In this document: piece after piece, positions 52,456 to 61,520 of the stretch
Layout of the letters: every line of letters starts with the position of its first letter
How positions within the stretch are numbered: the first letter of the stretch is position 1
DNA from: Methanoflorens sp963701995
GTDB lineage: Archaea; Halobacteriota; Bog-38; Methanoflorentales; Methanoflorentaceae
Assembly: GCA_963701995.1 (NCBI GenBank)
Contig: OY969693.1
Location: 930,001 to 994,000 of the forward strand
Direction of reading: 5' to 3'
DNA length: 64,000 nucleotides
Position numbers and translations under genes: made by a program
Notes under the pieces: model-generated
What the model saw: only the letters and a program-made list of their open reading frames with translations
The model's database searches: none
What the model was told of the DNA's origin: nothing

Positions 52456-53649
52456 ATGCTAAAAAGAGCATTTACTACGGAAGTTTTCAAAGCCGCTGAC
52501 ATGCAGCGGTGGGGCGATAAAGTTCGCCCCGTAGAGCTGAGAGAACTAGATCGTCAAGCGCACAAAATGACGATCGCTTACGCGTTGGCAAAATACGAAG
52601 ATCTCGAGAATCGCGGCATCGTAGATTGGATAGGACTAATTGAGGGTGGCATTTTTGAATTTTTGGAACGCCTCGTTCTCACCGACATTAAGCCGGAAAT
52701 TCGGCGGCAAATTGAAGAGACTGAGGCCAAAAAAATGCGCAAGATGGTATCTGAGCACTTCAAGTTTATCTTGCCAGATCATACAGGCTTCGACAAGCGC
52801 TTTAAACAGCATCTTCGCAGCGAAAAAAATACTGCAGGTGCCAAACTTCTCGAAGCAGCCGGATTATGTTCGAGAAAATGGGAATGGCGGTTGATCAAGG
52901 AAGCAAATAGGGAAGATTACGAGGTCGGTGACATAGAAGCGAGGTTTGAAGAAGAGACGCGAGCAATTGACGATTTAAAAGGGATGAAGCAGTTTGATGA
53001 GATTAGAAGCTTCGTTGACCTGTGCGGGATGCTGAGGTTTCAGGAGAGGTGGAGCCATTTGCACAGGGTCCCGCGCACGTCAGTTTTGGGTCATGCGCTA
53101 ATTGTTGCGATTCTTTCTTACCTTTTCACTTTGAAAATCGAAAGCATGCTAAAGACAGGCCTTTGTCAACAGCGACGATTCAACAACTTTTTTGGCGGGC
53201 TGTTTCACGACTTGCCAGAAGCCCTGACCCGCGATATTATCAGCCCCGTTAAACAAACAGGCGCAATTGAAAGCATCATTAAGCGAATCGAAGAAAAGGC
53301 GATGGAAAGGAGAGTCTATCCGCAGCTGAGGTTGAAAGGCTGGGACACTGAAATGCGAAAATTCACGCAAAATGAGTTTCAGTCAAAAGCGCTCATCGAC
53401 GGAGAATCGAAAGTCATTAGTTCGAATGCGATCAACAGGATGTATCATAAAGATCGTTATGATCCCATAGACGGAGAAATTATAAAAGCGGCAGATGATC
53501 TTGCAGCATTTGTCGAAGCTTATCTAGCGATTCAGAACGGAATAGTTACTCCGGATTTCGCTTACGCGACTTACGATTTAAAAAGAAAGTATTTGAAAAG
53601 AAGACCAGTTGGGGGGCTCCATTTTGGCGAAATATACGTTGATTTTTGA
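52456..53649 (+). CDS. HD-domain phosphohydrolase
   Basis: 397 residues. An N-terminal helical half (1-190) without a recognised family, then an HD domain: His213 in LGHALIVA, HD at 251-252 in GGLFHDLPEALTRD (also Glu255, Asp260), and an Asp in IKAADDLAAFVEAY. The pattern is nearest to YfbR-like 5'-nucleotidases/HD_3. Metal-dependent hydrolysis of a nucleotide is expected. It lies 119 bases ahead of dam on the same strand and may be an effector of the island. Not related to known dGTPases by any clear motif. Confidence 0.72.
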   Translation: MLKRAFTTEVFKAADMQRWGDKVRPVELRELDRQAHKMTIAYALAKYEDLENRGIVDWIGLIEGGIFEFLERLVLTDIKPEIRRQIEETEAKKMRKMVSEHFKFILPDHTGFDKRFKQHLRSEKNTAGAKLLEAAGLCSRKWEWRLIKEANREDYEVGDIEARFEEETRAIDDLKGMKQFDEIRSFVDLCGMLRFQERWSHLHRVPRTSVLGHALIVAILSYLFTLKIESMLKTGLCQQRRFNNFFGGLFHDLPEALTRDIISPVKQTGAIESIIKRIEEKAMERRVYPQLRLKGWDTEMRKFTQNEFQSKALIDGESKVISSNAINRMYHKDRYDPIDGEIIKAADDLAAFVEAYLAIQNGIVTPDFAYATYDLKRKYLKRRPVGGLHFGEIYVDF

Positions 53650-53768
53650 AGTGAACGCACAATTTGAATCAGAAGCTTCAACCGGATATCGCGTATCCGT
53701 TTCTGCGCGTGGAAGATTGACTTTTAGAGGCGCCATTCTGCCCTGTCAAAGCGTAAGGATCGCTATCG

Positions 53769-54611
53769 ATGGACTCTAAAATCACCACATTTCTTCGCTA
53801 CCCCGGCAGCAAACGACGCATGTTGGCCTTCCTCTTGAAATACCTCCCCTCACGAGAGGCGCTGCCTCGGCGATTTGTCGAGCCCTTCGTCGGAGGTGGT
53901 GCAATATTTTTCGCGCTGAACCCGCGTCGCGCGCTGCTGTCTGACGTCAATAATGAACTCATTGACCTCTACCGAGCAATAAGGGAATCACCGACCGACG
54001 TGTGGCGTTCTTTCGCTTCGTTTCCCTCAACAAAAGAGGGCTACTACCAGATTCGAGATACTCTACCCGATGGCGACAATTTGATGCTAGAAGCCGCGCG
54101 AACGCTCTATTTAAACCGGACGTGCTTTAAGGGGATGTGGAGGTACAACTCCGAGGGCCGGTTCAATGTGGGGTACGGCGGGCAAGACCGACGATGGGTT
54201 CTTAGCGAACATGCATTGCTTGATATTTCAGCGCGGTTGCAGTCAGCCTCGTTGATGGCAAGCGATTTTGAAGTGGTTATCGACGCCTGTTTAGAAGGGG
54301 ATGTAGTCTTTGCTGACCCGCCTTATCGGCCCGGAGCTCGGGAGCTCGTGAATGACCACTACCTGTTCAACACCTTCGCTTTTGCAGACCACAAACGATT
54401 GGCCCGAGCTCTCAAGGCGGCGGGTGAAAGGGGGGTGCACTGGGTACTGACGACGTCGGCTCACCCTGATATTCTCGATCTGTTTCCAGACGAAACCGCT
54501 GTGCTTTTTCCGATGGGCACGGGAGCACGTCCAGGTCAACTCGTCAAGAACGCGAGAGAAGTTATAATACGCAGCGATCATCATACTTACAAAGAAGGGG
54601 TGTTGGCGTGA
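53769..54611 (+). CDS. Dam-family DNA adenine methyltransferase
   Basis: 280 residues. Motif I-like RYPGSKRRM and FVEPFVGGGAIFFAL (SAM binding), motif IV FADPPYRPG (catalytic DPPY), with a target-recognition part of about 100 residues in between (TLYLNRTCFKGMWRYNSEG). It belongs to the Dam/DpnM class (D12). Its target site cannot be read from the sequence; GATC is only a guess by family. The stop overlaps the HerA GTG by four bases, so they are co-translated. Confidence 0.92.
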   Translation: MDSKITTFLRYPGSKRRMLAFLLKYLPSREALPRRFVEPFVGGGAIFFALNPRRALLSDVNNELIDLYRAIRESPTDVWRSFASFPSTKEGYYQIRDTLPDGDNLMLEAARTLYLNRTCFKGMWRYNSEGRFNVGYGGQDRRWVLSEHALLDISARLQSASLMASDFEVVIDACLEGDVVFADPPYRPGARELVNDHYLFNTFAFADHKRLARALKAAGERGVHWVLTTSAHPDILDLFPDETAVLFPMGTGARPGQLVKNAREVIIRSDHHTYKEGVLA

Positions 54612-56584
54612 GCGATTCACCACAGAGGTCAGTTTCAAAAGACAATCCGTTGCAGGTATTGACCGAGTTCATTGAGCACGAGAAGGACAGCGAGAATCGA
54701 AAGGACTATGACCAGATGCGCTTTGTCGGCTACGTGCTCGACATCGGCTTCGAGGACGTGACCATCATCACGTCTGACCCGTTTAAGATTCTCGTTGGCG
54801 GCGTCCCCCGCAATTCGTTACTCATCATGATGCCGGATGACTTTGTCGGAGCGCCTCAGCACTTCACGTTGCTGAGGGTTATTGAACCGGCGCCTACCCC
54901 GCTTTCGCGTGAGGTCCAGCAGACCTACTTTGAGCTGCAAAAGCGTTCGATGCCAGAGCTCGATCGATTTACCCAGAGCGAGCTGCAATGGGGTGCCCTA
55001 AAGACGCGCGTTCTTGGCATGTTCTACCCGCACCCTGAGAACAAGGGCGCAATCGAGTTTTCCGGGGATCTCAACAACTACGTAAGCGCGCACAAGTATC
55101 GCGTGTACGCGCCAAACGAACGTCTTTTGAACCTCATCGTGAACTCCCTCGTCCCTGAAGAGAATCGCTTTGAGCTCGGCAAGCTGCGTATGACTGAGTG
55201 CCGACTGCCGGTCCCGACTGCGGAGCAACCGAACGTGCAGGCTGACGTCTCAACAAAGGACTTTATGGGTACCCGAACAGCGATGTTCGGAAAAACGCGC
55301 TACGGGAAGAGTAACGTCATTAAGTTAATCGCACAGAGCTTGATTGAGACGACGAGAGAGTCTAAAAACGTCGGCCAGATCATCTTTGATATCAACGGCG
55401 AGTATGCTAACCCCAATCCGCAAGACAACAATAGCTCGCTTGCCGCAGGATTTTCTGAGAGCTGCAAAGTATACGCGATTACGCCTAAAGAGGGCGTTGA
55501 CTCAGAGCCTTTGAAGCTCAATTTTTACGAACATCCTGACCGGTCGCACGCTGTGCTCGCTGACCTGCTCGAAAGTTCGAAATATCGGGCGATCTACGCA
55601 AAGAACTTCATGAGCGCTCAGGTTCACGCGCTCGATGAGTTAGGCGAACTTGATTTCGGCGAAAAGACGCGCGCGAAACGACGCATCTTGTTGTATTGGG
55701 CAATTTTGCATAAAGCAGGGTACGAGGCGGACGAAGAGGCACTCGTGGCGAAGCTTGGGAGTCTTGATCCTGGCTTTAGCAAAGACGTGCGCATCGCAGC
55801 ATACGAAAGTGGTGACCTTTCGACGATCGATTCGTTGCACGAGCTTGTCACTGAGTTTGAGCTCATCTCAGATTTGCGACGAAGAACAAAGTCCACCGAT
55901 CCGATTTGGCAGTCGACGGGTAGTAGCGGCCGCCCGTTGCTCGAAAGCGATGACATCGCCTTGCTTGACTTCCTCAAGCCTGCAGGGGGCGCCGGACCCA
56001 AGCTGATCCAACCGTTTAAGATCTATCACGAAAAGGACGCGGGCAATTTTATTGCAGATATCATCAAGTTGGTTGATGATGGGAAGACGGTCGTCATAGA
56101 TCTCGGCAACGCGACGAAGCTGTTGATGGAGTACTACTCGAACGAACTTACCGAGGCGGTTTTCCAAAATCAGGTTACAAAGTTCACCGGAAACGCGTTG
56201 GGCAACCACTTTGTGCAGTTTTACTTCGAAGAGGCCCACAACCTCTTTCCCTCGTCTGACGATCGAACGGATATCTATAGCCGTCTCGCTAAGGAGGGAG
56301 GTAAATATCATATCGGGATGGTTTATTCGACGCAATCAGTCACGTCGATCCACCGCGACCTTCTGGCACAGACGGACAACTTTTTTATCGCGCACCTGTC
56401 CTCGCAGGATGAGGTCAACGCGCTCGCTAAGATGAACATCGCGTACGAAAGCATGAAGTTCGACATCCTCCAGAGCAAAACTCCCGGCTACGTCAGGATG
56501 CTCACCCGATCGCATCGCTTCGTGATCCCCGTGCAAGCGCGTGCGTTTACCCCACCGCCACCTAAGGCACTCACGGGGAGTTGA
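54608..56584 (+). CDS. HerA-type hexameric ATPase (DUF87)
   Basis: 658 residues. N-terminal beta-rich HAS-barrel-like part (30-110), then a motor domain with Walker A GKTRYGKS (228-235), IIFDINGEY (258-266) and Walker B FYFEEAH (538-544). A long helical insert lies between 330 and 430. HerA pumps DNA and works with NurA. GTG start overlapping the dam stop. Because it lies next to NurA and between methyltransferases and a helicase, it is more likely the defence version than the repair version. Confidence 0.9.
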   Translation: MSDSPQRSVSKDNPLQVLTEFIEHEKDSENRKDYDQMRFVGYVLDIGFEDVTIITSDPFKILVGGVPRNSLLIMMPDDFVGAPQHFTLLRVIEPAPTPLSREVQQTYFELQKRSMPELDRFTQSELQWGALKTRVLGMFYPHPENKGAIEFSGDLNNYVSAHKYRVYAPNERLLNLIVNSLVPEENRFELGKLRMTECRLPVPTAEQPNVQADVSTKDFMGTRTAMFGKTRYGKSNVIKLIAQSLIETTRESKNVGQIIFDINGEYANPNPQDNNSSLAAGFSESCKVYAITPKEGVDSEPLKLNFYEHPDRSHAVLADLLESSKYRAIYAKNFMSAQVHALDELGELDFGEKTRAKRRILLYWAILHKAGYEADEEALVAKLGSLDPGFSKDVRIAAYESGDLSTIDSLHELVTEFELISDLRRRTKSTDPIWQSTGSSGRPLLESDDIALLDFLKPAGGAGPKLIQPFKIYHEKDAGNFIADIIKLVDDGKTVVIDLGNATKLLMEYYSNELTEAVFQNQVTKFTGNALGNHFVQFYFEEAHNLFPSSDDRTDIYSRLAKEGGKYHIGMVYSTQSVTSIHRDLLAQTDNFFIAHLSSQDEVNALAKMNIAYESMKFDILQSKTPGYVRMLTRSHRFVIPVQARAFTPPPPKALTGS

Positions 56585-56586
56585 AG

Positions 56587-57879
56587 ATGCCCTTCCAACC
56601 AGGTCGAGGGCTGCCCGGGGAACGCGCGAGTCGGCTTGGCCATCTCGACGTACTCAAAAGTGATCTCGTTAAGCGTATTCGCGAAAGCTTTGAAGATCCA
56701 CGTCCTGGGCCCCCACCTCCACAAGCGGCGTGGGATCCACTCCCTGTTGGAGGTGACCCACTGCAGCTCATCTACGCCGTTGACGGATCACTTCAGGTCC
56801 TCGAAGACGAAGCACCGCCTTACAAGTCCGTTGCATTCGTGAAAACAGCGATGCTTAAGATCGACCAGAATGAGCTTTCAAAAATCGACAAGGAATCGCC
56901 TCACCCGTTTGCGCTCAGAGATCTGCTCGCTAATGCTGCCCAGTATCACGCGACGCTGTTTCCGTTGCGAAACGTCACTGTATCTGGCACGTCGAATTAC
57001 GATGCCGTGCGGCAAATCATCTTTGACTCGTTTTGTGACCCCTCGCTAGAACGGGAAGTGCTTGAGACGTTTAAATGGCTCGTCTATGAACAGTGGGACG
57101 GCGCTAAAAAACAGCTCCCCCTGTTCGAGTGTCCTCACTGCGAACGGACCGTCGCTACGTTACCATATAATGCGGAGCAAGGGCAGTGTCCTGCGTGCAT
57201 GGGGCATCTGTTTGTGACTGACATGTTGGGGTTCCATCTCGACATGGTTACTGATGCGGCTCCGAATACGATAGCGACAACGTATATGAGCGTGCATGAG
57301 ACGCTGTTGCTCTTTACAAAGATACGACATTTTTGGGAACATAACAAGGAGATGTTGCGCGTTAGTTTGTTCGTAAAAGATGGCCCTCTGTCGATTCGAG
57401 CGCAGTATTCAAAGCTTGTCAACCCCATCCGTCGCTTTCTTGCGCACGCGCGGGAACAAGGATACCCCATCCACATTATCGGACAGGAGAAATCCGGGAC
57501 GTTCTACGATCATTTGCAGCTAATAGGGACGGCAGCTTCGAACGGGTCGTTTTTCATCCCCGGCGATCAGTACGTCAAAGAACAGATTCAAAATCGGCCG
57601 GACCGAGGGGCTCCGTATGGCAAGGACACCAACTACGCTGCGAAGGTGTTTGTGAAACTGAACGATTATCACAAGATGGTTATCAATATCCCTACGGGCG
57701 AGTTCGTAGTAGATCCAAAAGAGGGTAATTTGCTCGGTGCAGATCGAATATTTGCGACGCTTCCTGCGATTCTAAGCAGCCGATTTGAAGGCGCGCTTTT
57801 ACCGGTAGAACTCGCGCACGGCATAGCGTCGCTTTCGACCTATCCGTCGGCGCACATATTAAAAATCTACTCTGAATAA
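56587..57879 (+). CDS. NurA-type nuclease with a zinc-ribbon insert
   Basis: About 430 residues from ATG 56587, with GGGGAG six bases upstream; a TTG two codons earlier is less likely. NurA pattern: IYAVDGS (Asp66), LFVKDGPLS (Asp265), and a C-terminal LPVELAHGIA. Four cysteines (182, 185, 201, 204; CPHC and CPAC) form a zinc ribbon inside the fold that the housekeeping NurA lacks. It processes DNA ends in complex with HerA. Only two bases separate it from the HerA stop. Confidence 0.82.
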   Translation: MPFQPGRGLPGERASRLGHLDVLKSDLVKRIRESFEDPRPGPPPPQAAWDPLPVGGDPLQLIYAVDGSLQVLEDEAPPYKSVAFVKTAMLKIDQNELSKIDKESPHPFALRDLLANAAQYHATLFPLRNVTVSGTSNYDAVRQIIFDSFCDPSLEREVLETFKWLVYEQWDGAKKQLPLFECPHCERTVATLPYNAEQGQCPACMGHLFVTDMLGFHLDMVTDAAPNTIATTYMSVHETLLLFTKIRHFWEHNKEMLRVSLFVKDGPLSIRAQYSKLVNPIRRFLAHAREQGYPIHIIGQEKSGTFYDHLQLIGTAASNGSFFIPGDQYVKEQIQNRPDRGAPYGKDTNYAAKVFVKLNDYHKMVINIPTGEFVVDPKEGNLLGADRIFATLPAILSSRFEGALLPVELAHGIASLSTYPSAHILKIYSE

Positions 57880-57965
57880 AAGGACGAGAACAGTCAAGTT
57901 GAGAATAGCCAAAACGCGTTAAAGCGTTAAAGGATTGTACGCGGCGACTCTACGTCTCGTCGCAC

Positions 57966-60900
57966 TCAAGCAATCCATTTTGCGAGCTCAGTGACTCTTT
58001 GACTGAAGTCTTCGTCGTATCGAATCACAAATATACGATATCCGAGAGTCTCGAGTCGGTCACGCTTTGTTTTATCGCTGCTTTTAATATGCTTTTGGTC
58101 GTGATGCTCGCCGTCAACAAAGACAACTATTGAGCGATCATCATAGTAGAAGTCAGCCTGCGCGACTGGTTCATCACCGTCAAAAATCGTCCGCTGGGCG
58201 GCGCTGGGGAGTGGAATATCCTGTCTTCTAATTTCATTGAGCACTTTTCTTTCGAACTCAGATTCACACAAAGCCAGCAGTTCTTTGTAGTGCGCGTCAT
58301 CGCTTTCAGTTACGACGCGCGTTATCTCTACCTTTTCGAGCTGCTCCAGCAGCGGAAGCACGAGCTTTCGATCGAACGTCTCGTGCACCGGCTGGTTGTA
58401 GAAGTTGCATAGGCATTCGTAGCACGCACGTTCACATTGTTCCTCTATGGGGTCAAATTCATGGAGCATTTCACGTGCTGTATGGGCAACGGCGTGTACG
58501 GTCTCTTTGCGTTGTAGTGCTGCGAGAATCCCCGATCCACCTTCGGCACTTTCATAGAGAACGATATTGTATCGTGAGCCTTCAGTCGGGTGCGGCACGA
58601 GAAAGGTTTGTACCTCATCGACGTCGACGTTCATCTGGATTTGCAGTCCTAAGATGAGCGCTTGCGAAAGTGTTTGATAAAACGATTCATATAATTCAGG
58701 GCTGAGATCAAACGGAGGCGGACACTCGACGGTAAGCACATCGTGTACCGACTGATGATAAAGGACGATACCACGCATGATGTCGTCAGCGGTGCCGTTG
58801 CGGTAGCACCGGTACGAGAGATCGTCCCTATTGAGGTGTTTTTTCTCACTCCCCTCACCAAATATCCAACGGTTACAGGCCGTGCACAAGGTGAATCCCG
58901 CTTCTTGGGAATCACGCTCAATTTTGTGGGTCCCTGTGTTAACCTTAAGAATCGTTCCGCCATGTTCATATGCCAACCACAGTAACGGCACATCATTGAG
59001 CGCGAGCATCCATCTATCGATGTGCCGGCCCTGATGATAATGGTCACTTAGTTTGTACCCTCTGCGTATCCGTTCTTCTTCGTCGCTTGTGATGCCTTGT
59101 CGGCGAATCGCAAGCTGATCGGGCATCTCGATGGCATACGGATAAGCCGCTTCATATTCAAGGGACGTGGCACAGAGCTTGCACGCACCTCCCGTCGAGG
59201 CAACATCGTCGCCAAGGTAGTATTCGTTGCACGTCGGGCAGATAAGGAGGCGCGTCGTGATAGGGCGATTGTGCTCAGTCTTCGGACGCGCATCTCTAAC
59301 CGCGTAGCGTCCACCCCGATAGTAAATGCTGTTTCCCGGCGCGTATTCATTCAAAGCAATCGTGCTATCGCGTTGTATATCGATCGCGTCGACATCTCTT
59401 TTGCTCCGATGATCAAAGGTCAATGTTGTTACATTGGTGGGGAAGCCGTAATTGGGAGTGAAACCGCGGCTCGCAAGGTAGCGATAGGTGAAGAAATCTC
59501 GCTTGCCCTCACGCATGTCGTTCATTTTGTGCTCAATCGCGGTACGATGCGTCGTCATTTCCCGCGACGCGAGTCCCTTCTCGGCTAACACATTAATCTC
59601 ATGAAGTTCCTTTTGCAAGCGCTCATATTCCTCTCGAAATGGGTCAAAGACGCGGTCGAAATCCGCTGCAAAGTTTGCGACCATTGTGTCGACATAACCC
59701 TCGTCAAGCCACTCAAACGCGTCTATCTCTGCCTTGAAGGTTTGTTTGATCATACGGGCAATCGCGTTATGCCGGTGCACGATATCGTTGCGCAATTGTT
59801 GCTGAAAATCGTCTATAAGTGGTAAACCCTCGCGCTCGATCTCGAGTAGATCCTTAGTCTTTTGTGGAATCTTGATGGTGAGGGATTCGAAAATAAGCGA
59901 ATGTATGTGGGCTTCGAGAAGTGGCCTATTGTCTAGCAAGAATCGAGGCGTGCTAATGGCGCCGGCGATGATCTTTGGCGGATAGCGATAGAAGTACTGG
60001 TCGTGTGGACCTCGTTTTGACCCCACGCCACAGAAGGTGCTGATGAGCGAAGCCTGGGACTTTCTCCCCGCGCGCCCTGCTCGCTGTGCGTAGTTCGAGG
60101 GGGAGGGTGGCACGTTGCGCATGTAAACTGCTGAGAGCGCTCCAATATCGATGCCAAGCTCCATAGTGGGTGTACATACAATCACGTTAAGAGAGGATTC
60201 AGGGTCTCTGAAGGTGACTTCTATCACTTTTCGGGTCTCGCCATCGATTTGCCCGCTGTGTTCTTCAGCGTTCACAGGAACAAGCTCATTGAAGTCTCGG
60301 GAATACTCGTGCCTGAAGTAATTATCTGAAAAGTCCTTCTCAATGAGCTTTTCACACTTGGTACCGGTGCACCAATCAACTTCGTTAAAGTGATGGACGA
60401 GTCCGCATTTCTTGCATACCTTGTGCTGTGAGCCCTCAGGAACCGATAAGAGGATAGCTTGAGGGTTAACCATGTAGAGCGTTCCCACCCACTTAAGCTT
60501 CTGAGTTTGCAATCCTCCGTATTTCCGTAACGTGGTGTATACTGTCCGGATAATCTCTTGGGCTTGAGTTTTGTCACATCCGACAACCTTCGTCGTCCAG
60601 GCAACGAGTTGTCCCGTCTTCGACGTAAAGCGCGTGACGCGCGCCCTCCTCGTGGCTGTGTCCGCTTCATCGCTAAAGCCTTCAGGCTGCGCGATGCGAA
60701 CCTCATTGTGAAAGAGTGCTTTTTCAGCGAGACGATTCTCGATCTGGGTTTTAAAGTCGTACGACTTCAGCAAGTACTCATACGCAATAGCGGTCCGATA
60801 CCGCATGATATCCAAGAACCCGGCGAGATAGTCTTCTCGTGCGCCGTCCGTGAGTTCTACTAGTTCAGGAACGTCGCTCCACACATCGGCGGACGCTATT

Positions 60901-61520
60901 TTGCTCAGATTCTTATAGGTGACCCTGAGGAGGCCGACGTCTTCGAGATTGGGCTGGTTTCGGCGCTGCGATGACCCAAGCTCAAGTACAGTATTGAACT
61001 TGAGGTACTCTTTGTAGGCATCGTCGTCAAGGGGCGACTCGACCATAGAGAGTTCATCTGGTGGATTTCCCGAGTAGTTGGGAAGCACGTTCGCACTGTC
61101 GAATACGTCAAAGATCGCACTCCCCATGACGGGGAGTTCGGTCGGACCCTCTGTTCTCTCGAGAGCGCGATATAATCCGCGTCTGAAATGCATCCGCCTT
61201 TGTATGTTATCCATGTGCGCTGCCTGGAGCGCGGTATCCTGACGATTGTCGCTAAAAACGATGATTTTCTGTTCGTGCTTAGGCAGCCTATTGAGCGTCT
61301 GTGAGACGATGACATCGGTCGCAGTTGATCGCCCGACGGTGCCAAAAGAGAACATCTTGCTAAATTCGCGGGAGGTTAAGTCGTACGATACGCCACATCC
61401 TTCCGAGACGCAGAAGCGGAAGGGATACGGAACGACTAAAACGTTGACCTTGCTGCTGCAGATGCAGCGCTCAGTATTGACATCGTAGTAAAGCTGGTTG
61501 CAGTCCGGACAGGTCCTCAG
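57966..61520 (-). CDS. Giant DEAD/DEAH helicase, C-terminal part (DUF1998 and Vsr-like nuclease), frameshifted
   Basis: Downstream piece of the helicase: the family-like frame begins near 61520 (LRTCPDCNQLYYD) and gives about 1,180 residues; residues read from 61778 to there are out of frame. It includes helicase domain 2 (VFSDNRQDTALQAAH, CTPTMELGIDIGAL, QRAGRAGRKSQ), a zinc-binding DUF1998 region (LYESAEGGSGIL, CERACYECLCN) and, in the last 90 residues, a Vsr/DUF559-like nuclease core (ADFYYDD, VVFVDGEHHDQ, KRDRLETLGYRIFVIRYDE). Convergent with NurA, 86 bases apart. Confidence 0.85.
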   Translation of the reverse strand: MRTCPDCNQLYYDVNTERCICSSKVNVLVVPYPFRFCVSEGCGVSYDLTSREFSKMFSFGTVGRSTATDVIVSQTLNRLPKHEQKIIVFSDNRQDTALQAAHMDNIQRRMHFRRGLYRALERTEGPTELPVMGSAIFDVFDSANVLPNYSGNPPDELSMVESPLDDDAYKEYLKFNTVLELGSSQRRNQPNLEDVGLLRVTYKNLSKIASADVWSDVPELVELTDGAREDYLAGFLDIMRYRTAIAYEYLLKSYDFKTQIENRLAEKALFHNEVRIAQPEGFSDEADTATRRARVTRFTSKTGQLVAWTTKVVGCDKTQAQEIIRTVYTTLRKYGGLQTQKLKWVGTLYMVNPQAILLSVPEGSQHKVCKKCGLVHHFNEVDWCTGTKCEKLIEKDFSDNYFRHEYSRDFNELVPVNAEEHSGQIDGETRKVIEVTFRDPESSLNVIVCTPTMELGIDIGALSAVYMRNVPPSPSNYAQRAGRAGRKSQASLISTFCGVGSKRGPHDQYFYRYPPKIIAGAISTPRFLLDNRPLLEAHIHSLIFESLTIKIPQKTKDLLEIEREGLPLIDDFQQQLRNDIVHRHNAIARMIKQTFKAEIDAFEWLDEGYVDTMVANFAADFDRVFDPFREEYERLQKELHEINVLAEKGLASREMTTHRTAIEHKMNDMREGKRDFFTYRYLASRGFTPNYGFPTNVTTLTFDHRSKRDVDAIDIQRDSTIALNEYAPGNSIYYRGGRYAVRDARPKTEHNRPITTRLLICPTCNEYYLGDDVASTGGACKLCATSLEYEAAYPYAIEMPDQLAIRRQGITSDEEERIRRGYKLSDHYHQGRHIDRWMLALNDVPLLWLAYEHGGTILKVNTGTHKIERDSQEAGFTLCTACNRWIFGEGSEKKHLNRDDLSYRCYRNGTADDIMRGIVLYHQSVHDVLTVECPPPFDLSPELYESFYQTLSQALILGLQIQMNVDVDEVQTFLVPHPTEGSRYNIVLYESAEGGSGILAALQRKETVHAVAHTAREMLHEFDPIEEQCERACYECLCNFYNQPVHETFDRKLVLPLLEQLEKVEITRVVTESDDAHYKELLALCESEFERKVLNEIRRQDIPLPSAAQRTIFDGDEPVAQADFYYDDRSIVVFVDGEHHDQKHIKSSDKTKRDRLETLGYRIFVIRYDEDFSQRVTELAKWIA

